Shown here: positions 16,310 to 20,914 of the stretch, piece by piece
Layout of the letters: the number at the start of each line of letters is the position of its first letter
How positions within the stretch are numbered: the stretch's first letter is position 1
IMG/VR virus record: IMGVR_UViG_3300046542_000033
Coordinates: 1 to 21,188 of that record
Strand: one strand, 5' to 3'
Source of the DNA: a virus
Length of the DNA: 21,188 nucleotides
Position numbers and translations under genes: made by a program
Notes under the pieces: generated by a model
Databases searched by the model: none
Told to the model about the DNA's origin: nothing
The model's input: the letters and a program-made list of their open reading frames with translations, nothing else

Positions 16310-17128
16310 ATGGCTCGCATGTCCGGCGCTACCTGGCGCCCGATTCCCGTCAACTTCACCAAGGGTGGACAGGACTCCGTTCGCGGTGTGGTCATTCACA
16401 TCATGGCTGGCACCCTCGCTGGTACGGATTCCTGGTTCCGCAACTCCGCTGCGCAGGCTTCGAGCCACTTCGGTACCGGCAAGGCTGGTGCGCTGTACCA
16501 GTGGGTTGACACGGCCGACCGTGCATGGGCGCAGGCCGGTGGTAACCGTGACTGGCTCAGCGTCGAGAACGAGGGCAAGGGCGGCGACTCTCTAACCAGC
16601 GAGCAGATGGACAAGTGCGCGGCGGTCCTGGCGTGGGCTCACAAGACCTACGGCGTCCCGCTACAGCTTGCCTCAGGCACCACCGGCAAGGGTCTCGGCT
16701 ACCACGCCATGGGCGGCGCTGCGTGGGGTGGGCACACCTCTTGCCCCGGAACCAAGATCGTGGCTCAGCTCGGCGAGATCCTGGCCCGTGCTAAGAAGCT
16801 TGCCGGTGTGGCTCCGCCTAAGCCCTCGGCGCCCGCGAAGCGTGTTGACCTTTCCAACATCATCGCTGCTGCCAAGGCTGACCCCAAGGCAGCGCAGGGC
16901 AAGGGCAAGTACCCCGCTGACACCAAGCTTGTGGAGGCAGCGCTAAAGGCCGAGGGTCTGCTAGCTGCGGCCTACGCCTCGGATGGCGCGTTCGGCACTG
17001 TCACTGTCAAGGCGTTCGCCGCCTGGCAGCGCAAGCTAGGTTTCAGCGGGAGCGACGCAGACGGCATTCCCGGTAAGTCGTCCCTGACCGAACTAGGCAA
17101 GCGGCACGGCTTCACTGTCGTTGCCTAA
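16310..17128 (+). CDS. Endolysin: N-acetylmuramoyl-L-alanine amidase with C-terminal wall-binding domain
   Basis: A 272-residue lysin. Residues about 10-160 are an Amidase_2/PGRP-like zinc amidase: 'VRGVVIHIMAG' gives the first zinc ligand H30, 'SVENEG' (84-89) the acidic block, and 'GYHAMGGAAWGGHTSCPG' the last ligands (H132 or H142, and C145). This enzyme cuts the amide bond between muramic acid and the stem peptide. A Pro/Ala/Lys linker (about 165-178) leads to a C-terminal peptidoglycan-binding-type repeat ('SDGAFGTVTVKAFAAWQRKLGFSGSDADGIPGKSSLTELGKRHGF'), whose 'G.FG..T..A...WQ...G...DGI.G..S' pattern matches the PG_binding_1 style. No signal peptide is visible, so release depends on a holin. 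GAAAGG precedes ATG 16310. Confidence 0.93.
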   Translation: MARMSGATWRPIPVNFTKGGQDSVRGVVIHIMAGTLAGTDSWFRNSAAQASSHFGTGKAGALYQWVDTADRAWAQAGGNRDWLSVENEGKGGDSLTSEQMDKCAAVLAWAHKTYGVPLQLASGTTGKGLGYHAMGGAAWGGHTSCPGTKIVAQLGEILARAKKLAGVAPPKPSAPAKRVDLSNIIAAAKADPKAAQGKGKYPADTKLVEAALKAEGLLAAAYASDGAFGTVTVKAFAAWQRKLGFSGSDADGIPGKSSLTELGKRHGFTVVA

Positions 17129-17140
17129 CGGGGGACTGGC

Positions 17141-17380
17141 ATGCCCGAGCAGGATCCGCTAGGAGTCAACATCAGCGCGCGCGAAATCTATGACCAAATC
17201 GTTGGTCTACGGGATGACGTGCGTTCGCTGGTCCAGTCAAACGCTGAGGTGGGCAAGGTTCTCGACGACCACGAGACTCGCCTACGCAGCGTCGAGCGCT
17301 GGAAGTACGCCGTTCCCACCGCAACTGTCGGCGCCATAGTCAGCGCCGGTATCACGATAGCTAAGGCACTAGGAGCATAA
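17141..17380 (+). CDS. Small membrane protein, holin-associated (coiled coil plus one membrane segment)
   Basis: A 79-residue protein directly after the lysin. Residues about 12-52 look like an amphipathic coiled coil ('IYDQIVGLRDDVRSLVQSNAEVGKVLDDHETRLRSVERW'), followed by a single hydrophobic segment at about 55-78 ('YAVPTATVGAIVSAGITIAKALGA'). This coil-then-membrane design recalls XhlA-type haemolysin-like proteins that work with a holin and an amidase. GGGGGA lies upstream of ATG 17141. The stop TAA is followed at once by the next ATG. It could be the holin itself or a partner or antiholin. Confidence 0.75.
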   Translation: MPEQDPLGVNISAREIYDQIVGLRDDVRSLVQSNAEVGKVLDDHETRLRSVERWKYAVPTATVGAIVSAGITIAKALGA

Positions 17381-17569
17381 ATGGCAGATCACGCCGCAGG
17401 CACTACCGGCATCAAGGCACTGGTACAGGACGCAGGCGCCTGGCTATGGACCAACCGGCGCAAGGTCGCAACGGGTGTGTTGGTCGCGCTTCCGTTCGTC
17501 TCGCGCTACTTCCCGGCGTTCCCCACGGATGAGATCGTTCACGTGGTCCGTCTGTTCCTCGGCGCCTAG
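17381..17569 (+). CDS. Putative holin (small membrane protein)
   Basis: A 62-residue protein with an N-terminal part that may lie on the membrane ('IKALVQDAGAWLWTNRRK'), a short hydrophobic stretch at about 30-48 ('VATGVLVALPFVSRYFPAF') and a last hydrophobic piece ('IVHVVRLFLGA'). Such short one- or two-segment proteins next to the lysin are the usual holins of actinophages. AGGAG (in the end of the previous gene) precedes ATG 17381, which touches the previous stop. Which of the two small proteins makes the lethal holes cannot be told from sequence. Confidence 0.7.
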   Translation: MADHAAGTTGIKALVQDAGAWLWTNRRKVATGVLVALPFVSRYFPAFPTDEIVHVVRLFLGA

Positions 17570-17570
17570 T

Positions 17571-17588
17571 CGGTAACCCACTCGCTAG
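17571..17588 (+). repeat. Start-associated repeat copy 1 (CGGTAACCCACTCGCTAG)
   Basis: An 18-bp sequence that begins 1 bp after the holin stop codon and leads into the hairpin before the dNMP kinase start. It is identical to 19876-19893 and differs by one base from 20761-20778. Confidence 0.75.
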
Positions 17589-17589
17589 T

Positions 17590-17620
17590 CCCTCCCCAGG
17601 AGTACCAACCTGGGGAGGGG
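17590..17620 (+). promoter_or_regulatory. Hairpin that hides the ribosome-binding site of the dNMP kinase gene
   Basis: CCCTCCCCAGG (17590-17600) pairs perfectly with CCTGGGGAGGG (17609-17619) around the loop AGTACCAA. The ribosome-binding GGGGAGGGG (17612-17620) lies in the 3' arm and ATG 17624 follows. Translation should be low unless the stem is opened by a ribosome, protein or anti-element. There is no T-run, so it is not a classic terminator. Confidence 0.65.
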
Positions 17621-17623
17621 CCC

Positions 17624-18160
17624 ATGTACAACATCGGGATCATCGGCAAGGCGCGCAGCGGTAAGGACACGGCGGCACTCGCGCTAGTCGCTGAACACCA
17701 CTACACCCGCCTTGCGTTCGCAGACCCGCTCAAAGAACTCGCGCTAGCGATCGATCCGCTGATTCCTACCGGCTACGGTGTTCACGCTCGACTCTCTGCG
17801 CTCATCCGTGACGTCGGCTGGGAGTACGCCAAGGATCACTACCAGGAAGTACGGCGCCTGTTGCAGCGGACTGGCGGGGGAGTGCGCGAGATCGATGAGA
17901 CTTTCTGGCTCACGGCCACGCGTAAGAAGCTGAACATCGCCGAGGCGTACAACATCCCCGTGGTCGTCACCGATGTCCGGTACCCCAATGAAGCGAACAT
18001 GCTGCGATCCCGTGGCTTCCGCCTGATCCGTATCACCCGGCCCGGTGTAGCCGATGACCAGCACGACAGCGAGACGGCGCTCGACACGTACCCCGCTGAT
18101 TCCACCATCGAGAACATCGGCACCGTTGAACAGCTTCGCGAAGCCATCCTCTCGTGCTAG
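17624..18160 (+). CDS. Deoxynucleoside monophosphate kinase
   Basis: A 178-residue P-loop kinase. The N-terminus 'IGIIGKARSGKDTAALAL' holds a Walker A loop at residues 8-16 (GKARSGKDT, the variant with Asp after the lysine that is common in phage dNMP kinases). 'RLAFADPLKELA' (29-40) is the following typical block, then a helical lid region ('VREIDETFWLTATRKKL') and 'VVVTDVRYPNEANMLRSRGFRLIRITRPG', where 'TDVR.PNE' is a family hallmark. It phosphorylates dNMPs for phage DNA synthesis. Its place between lysis genes and a terminator is unusual for a nucleotide-metabolism gene but known in actinophages. Translation may be limited by the hairpin at 17590-17620. Confidence 0.9.
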   Translation: MYNIGIIGKARSGKDTAALALVAEHHYTRLAFADPLKELALAIDPLIPTGYGVHARLSALIRDVGWEYAKDHYQEVRRLLQRTGGGVREIDETFWLTATRKKLNIAEAYNIPVVVTDVRYPNEANMLRSRGFRLIRITRPGVADDQHDSETALDTYPADSTIENIGTVEQLREAILSC

Positions 18161-18169
18161 CTTGAGCAC

Positions 18170-18343
18170 ATGATGAAGCGAGCGAAGGACCTGACCTTTA
18201 TGGACAAGCTGATCACCGAGGCTGGCATAGCCGAGGTGCACACGGTCGACACGGACATGGACGCAGGCACAGTCCTGGTGGGTGTCGTCAACACGCTCCC
18301 GCTGATCTTCGGAGCGGAGGAGAGAGTAGAGACCCTGGACTAG
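18170..18343 (+). CDS. Small 57-residue protein, unknown function
   Basis: An open frame starts at ATG 18170 (a second ATG follows directly at 18173), 9 nt after the kinase stop, and ends with TAG at 18341-18343. The protein starts basic ('MMKRAKDLTF') and then is mixed hydrophobic/acidic with 'GTVLVGVVNTLPLIFGAEERVETLD'. The ribosome-binding site is weak (TTGAGC). It fills the gap between the kinase and the terminator at 18352, which supports it as the last gene of the unit. I recognise no domain. Confidence 0.55.
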   Translation: MMKRAKDLTFMDKLITEAGIAEVHTVDTDMDAGTVLVGVVNTLPLIFGAEERVETLD

Positions 18344-18351
18344 CAGAGCTT

Positions 18352-18386
18352 CCCCCGGTGAGCCTCACGGCTTGCCGGGGGTTTTC
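18352..18386 (+). terminator. Rho-independent terminator closing the late unit
   Basis: CCCCCGGTGAGCC (18352-18364) pairs with GGCTTGCCGGGGG (18369-18381) over 13 positions, two of them G-U, with loop TCAC and a TTTT tail (18382-18385). It stands 8 nt behind the 57-residue gene and before a new promoter, so it marks the end of the virion/lysis transcript. Confidence 0.88.
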
Positions 18387-18397
18387 TGCGTTTGGGG

Positions 18398-18419
18398 CAC
18401 CTACGATTTTTCGCATGTG
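18398..18419 (+). promoter_or_regulatory. Dyad repeat copy 4 (candidate operator at a promoter)
   Basis: Reads CACCTACGAT, TT, TTCGCATGTG, with the outer CAC/GTG arms and the inner CGA/TCG matched; one base differs from the other copies at the centre-left. It ends 2 bp before the TTGACA of the promoter at 18422, the position expected for an operator or activator site. Confidence 0.65.
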
Positions 18420-18421
18420 AG

Positions 18422-18451
18422 TTGACACGCCATCAGCGGCGGACATAGTGT
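18422..18451 (+). promoter_or_regulatory. Candidate sigma-70-type promoter
   Basis: A perfect -35 TTGACA (18422-18427) and, after 18 bp, TAGTGT (18446-18451) as -10 (or ATAGTG with 17 bp). It lies between a terminator and gene 18490, facing that gene. It is the only consensus -35 I noticed in the intergenic gaps. Confidence 0.68.
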
Positions 18452-18489
18452 GTACCTCGTAAGGACGACACGGCGAAAGGGGCGGGGCA

Positions 18490-19647
18490 ATGAACGTAGT
18501 CAAGAACGGTGGCAAGGTCCACTACTCGGGCGACCGCCTTCAAGCCCCCGCCTGCAACCCGTGGATCGGTGCCGCTGGCTTCAAGGCAACGTCCGCCCCG
18601 GTTACCTGCATCAAGTGCCTCACGTACATCGAGAAGCACAACATCACTCAGGGAGAGACTGTGACTGACCGTAACGACTCCGCCACGATGGATCAGATCG
18701 CCGACAACACCGAGCGCGCCAAGTCCCTGGCCGAGGCCGAGAACGCCGAGGGTCTGGCCGAGCTGAGCAAGGAGACTGAGGCGCTCGTCTCGTCGCTGCC
18801 CTCCCGTGGCAAGGCGCCGAACGACCAGACCTGGGCCAAGTACAAGCAGGACGCTCGCAACGCTTTCCGCGCCGCCGCTCAGGTGCAGGACAAGCCCGAG
18901 CCCAAGAACAAGGCCGTGGCTAAGGCGGTGCCTGCCGAGCCTGCCATCGACCCCAAGGATTACAGCATCTACCAGGGTGTTACCGAGCTGGTGTCCGATG
19001 GTGCCGAGCGCGTTGCCGAGGGTGTAAAGCTCCACCTGAAGACCAGCGACCTTGCCAAGGAGGTGGCGGCGATCATGCTGGACATGTGGCGCCGCATCCC
19101 CAACAAGGAGGGACACCCCGACATCATGGGTGCCAGCCACGCAGCGAAGGAGGCGGCCCGCGCGCTGTACTCCAAGGCGGGCGAGGGATTCCAGGAGACG
19201 TACGAGACGACCGATGCTCTCGAAAAGCTACAGCGCTCGGTGCAGACCCACCGTTCGGACGCTCGTGCCAAGTACCTGCGCGAGCTGGACGAGAACGCCG
19301 ACGAGCAGCAGCGCTTTGCCAAGGCGCTGGAATCCAAGCCCGAGGATGTCCCGGTCTCGCAGTTCCTCGCGACCCTGTACGACACGCAGTTGAAGGGTCA
19401 CGGAGAGTTGGCGCGGGAGCGCTACCAGCTCAAGAAGGAACTTGGTGCTGATGCGCCCAAGGCGATCGAGGCTGAGACCACGCCGGATGAGCGGGTGCAG
19501 TCGTTCGTCAAGCGCGTGCGTACCGACTTCGTCAAGGCCACGCCGGAAGACTTCGAGGCAGCGAGCGACGAGACCAAGCAGTCGGTACGGGATGAGCTTA
19601 TGGAACTGCGCGACGCAGTGAACGCCATGATCAAGGCCACCCTGTAG
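18490..19647 (+). CDS. Unknown protein with N-terminal Cys/His finger-like segment and helical body
   Basis: A 385-residue protein that is the only gene of its transcription unit (promoter at 18422, terminator at 19668). Residues 1-50 hold H11, C22, C40 and C43 ('CIKC'), a possible zinc-binding segment like those of small actinophage proteins. The rest is charged and helical ('ERAKSLAEAENAEGLAELSKETEALV', a Lys/Pro/Ala linker near 135-155, 'EVAAIMLDMWRRIPNKEGHPDIMGASHAAKEAARALYSKAGEGFQETYET', long coiled stretches to the end). I recognise no enzyme. ATG 18490 has GAAAGGGG at 7 nt. An in-frame GTG at 18661 (residue 58) has its own GGGAG 5 nt upstream, so a 328-residue form without the finger may also be made. 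Confidence 0.8.
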   Translation: MNVVKNGGKVHYSGDRLQAPACNPWIGAAGFKATSAPVTCIKCLTYIEKHNITQGETVTDRNDSATMDQIADNTERAKSLAEAENAEGLAELSKETEALVSSLPSRGKAPNDQTWAKYKQDARNAFRAAAQVQDKPEPKNKAVAKAVPAEPAIDPKDYSIYQGVTELVSDGAERVAEGVKLHLKTSDLAKEVAAIMLDMWRRIPNKEGHPDIMGASHAAKEAARALYSKAGEGFQETYETTDALEKLQRSVQTHRSDARAKYLRELDENADEQQRFAKALESKPEDVPVSQFLATLYDTQLKGHGELARERYQLKKELGADAPKAIEAETTPDERVQSFVKRVRTDFVKATPEDFEAASDETKQSVRDELMELRDAVNAMIKATL

Positions 19648-19667
19648 GCCGCCTGAGCCCCTCGTAG

Positions 19668-19702
19668 CCCCACCTGGCCCCAGTGGTCGGGTGGGGTTTT
19701 TT
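19668..19702 (+). terminator. Rho-independent terminator after gene 18490
   Basis: CCCCACCTGGCC (19668-19679) pairs with GGTCGGGTGGGG (19685-19696) in 12 positions, two of them G-U, with loop CCAGT, followed by six T (19697-19702). A classic strong intrinsic terminator. Confidence 0.9.
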
Positions 19703-19780
19703 CATGCCCGCAGACGGCCGCTCAGCGCTTCTACACAGCGGAGTGGCCGAGGCGCCTTAGCCCAACCCCCTGACCAGCCC

Positions 19781-19796
19781 TTATGTAGTTATGTAG
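19781..19796 (+). repeat. Tandem direct repeat TTATGTAG x2
   Basis: Two exact adjacent copies of TTATGTAG, followed by TTTCAGACC. It lies in the A+T-rich gap before the nuclease gene. Confidence 0.7.
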
Positions 19797-19842
19797 TTTC
19801 AGACCTAATTTCAAGAATCACATAAGAGTCTCTAAGGGATTC

Positions 19843-19863
19843 TAGAAACTCACTCCGTTTCTA
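19843..19863. repeat. Inverted repeat TAGAAAC-N7-GTTTCTA
   Basis: A perfect 7-bp inverted repeat around the spacer TCACTCC, 13 bp before start-associated repeat copy 2. The form suits a dimeric regulator site or a small hairpin. Confidence 0.6.
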
Positions 19864-19875
19864 CACTCCTACACC

Positions 19876-19893
19876 CGGTAACCCACTCGCTAG
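19876..19893 (+). repeat. Start-associated repeat copy 2 (CGGTAACCCACTCGCTAG)
   Basis: Identical in all 18 bases to 17571-17588. It is followed by a short stem, CCTCTTG (19897-19903) with CGAGAGG (19912-19918), one U-G pair, whose 3' arm carries the ribosome-binding AGAGGGG for GTG 19927. The loop region (GTAACCAACC) echoes GTACCAACC of copy 1, and both copies end GGGGCCCA before the start. Confidence 0.75.
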
Positions 19894-19926
19894 CCACCTC
19901 TTGTAACCAACCGAGAGGGGCCCACA

Positions 19927-20757
19927 GTGGCTATCCGCACTATTCAGCGCAGCGGCTCGCGCTTCTACTTCAACGAGAACGCCCCGGAGATCAAGTATCC
20001 CGGCGTGACGTCCGTTGTCGGCATGCTGCCCAAGCCTTTCCTTGCCTACTGGCAGGCGAAGATGGTGGCCGAACTCGCCGTTGACTCGCTGGACTTCATC
20101 GAGCAGATGGCGCAGCGAGACCGTGACGGCGCAGTCCAGTACCTGAAGGGCGCAGCGACCCGCTACACCAAGACCCGCGCGAAGGTGGGCAGCGACGCTC
20201 ACGACCTGTTTGAGCGCCTCATCCGAGGTCAGCGTGTCGGCAGGGTCCACCCGGACATGGAGCCTTACCGGCGCCACTTCGAGTCGTTCCTCGCTGATGT
20301 CCAGCCCGAGCTAGTCCGCGCTGAGGATGTGGCCTGGTCCGACACCCACGAGTACGCCGGTTCGTTTGACGGCATCCTCCGCCTGAAGCTCGACGAGAAC
20401 GGCAAGCCCGATGCCTCCGGCGAGAGTGCACTCGTCATGGCCGACTGGAAGACGTCCAAGGCTACGTACCCGGATGTCGCGTTGCAGATGAGCGCCTACG
20501 CACACGCTGACTTCATCGTTGACACCTACGGCAACCGTGAGGCCATGCCGGAGTTTGACGGCGCAGTGGTCCTTCACATCACGCAGGATCAGGCAGCGTT
20601 CAAGCCCGTCCGGATCGATGAGGCCGACGTGTTCGCTCAGTTCCTGCACCTGCGGCAGACGTTCGAGTGGGACCGGAAGATCAGCAAGACCGTGTTGGGG
20701 GATCCCATCTGGTCCACCGATGGTGCGCTGATCACCGGCACTCAGCGGCGCGCGTAG
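19927..20757 (+). CDS. PD-(D/E)XK nuclease, RecB/Cas4-like exonuclease family
   Basis: A 276-residue protein with the full motif set of RecB-type nucleases: H92 in 'GSDAHDLFERL', D148 in 'YAGSFDGIL', D173 and K175 in 'LVMADWKTSK', and the Q-Y motif 'ALQMSAYA' (Q187, Y191). The metal-binding and catalytic residues are therefore all present. Such phage proteins are thought to act as DNA exonucleases in recombination or replication, often beside a ssDNA-annealing protein or other replication genes. No CxxC iron-sulphur cysteines of true Cas4 are present, and there are no cas genes nearby. GTG 19927 has AGAGGGG at 7 nt inside a start-associated hairpin. This is the first replication-type gene in the window. 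Confidence 0.85.
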   Translation: MAIRTIQRSGSRFYFNENAPEIKYPGVTSVVGMLPKPFLAYWQAKMVAELAVDSLDFIEQMAQRDRDGAVQYLKGAATRYTKTRAKVGSDAHDLFERLIRGQRVGRVHPDMEPYRRHFESFLADVQPELVRAEDVAWSDTHEYAGSFDGILRLKLDENGKPDASGESALVMADWKTSKATYPDVALQMSAYAHADFIVDTYGNREAMPEFDGAVVLHITQDQAAFKPVRIDEADVFAQFLHLRQTFEWDRKISKTVLGDPIWSTDGALITGTQRRA

Positions 20758-20760
20758 CGA

Positions 20761-20778
20761 CGGTAACCGACTCGCTAG
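20761..20778 (+). repeat. Start-associated repeat copy 3 (one mismatch)
   Basis: CGGTAACCGACTCGCTAG, with G for C at the ninth base. It begins 3 bp after the nuclease stop. Unlike copies 1 and 2 it has no clear hairpin behind it, but GGGGGAG (20791-20797) follows. Confidence 0.7.
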
Positions 20779-20914
20779 CAACACATCGAAGGGGGAGCGG
20801 CGGCCGGATCGGAGTGTGCGTCAAGTCCCTGTGGGACGACGTGGCCGAGTCCCCGCCCCTCCCCGTTCCACCTTCACAGTCTGCGCGTCTGCGCCTCACA
20901 GAATCGAGCCTCAC
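20779..20914 (+). other. Leader between nuclease and RDF-like gene, with a possible short reading frame
   Basis: About 135 bp behind repeat copy 3. A frame different from the next gene, starting at GTG 20814, reads 'VCVKSLWDDVAESPPLPVPPSQSARLRLTESSLTW' and runs on to 21056 inside the next gene. The first part looks protein-like, but it has no well-spaced ribosome-binding site (GGGGGAG is about 16 nt away) and the remainder is a Ser/Thr/Pro shadow. It may be a leader peptide, a gene remnant or chance. Confidence 0.3.

Larger units (their letters stand above)
19703..19875. promoter_or_regulatory. A+T-richer non-coding gap before the nuclease gene, candidate control region
   Basis: A non-coding stretch; its second half (about 19780-19870) is clearly poorer in G+C than the rest of the window. 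It holds a tandem TTATGTAG repeat (19781-19796), the short palindrome AGAGTCTCT and a perfect inverted repeat TAGAAAC/GTTTCTA (19843-19863). I see no convincing -35/-10 pair. Its place behind a terminator means the next gene needs a promoter here, so a promoter/operator region or an origin element is plausible. Confidence 0.45.

Noticed and set aside
18433-19140. Long reverse-strand open frame (235 codons) opposite gene 18490
   Set aside because: It overlaps a well-supported forward gene, has Leu/Gly/Val-rich low-complexity content typical of antisense shadows in G+C-rich DNA, and lacks a ribosome-binding site or partner genes.
19738-19762. tRNA-like stretch GAGTGGCCGAGGCGCC
   Set aside because: It recalls the D-arm of serine/leucine tRNAs, but no matching acceptor stem, anticodon arm or T-arm follows within tRNA length. 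I could not build a cloverleaf, so no tRNA or att site is claimed.
17571-20778. CRISPR array made of the three 18-bp repeats
   Set aside because: The copies are 0.9-2.3 kb apart with whole genes between them, and there are no cas genes; the nuclease at 19927 lacks Cas4 iron-sulphur cysteines.
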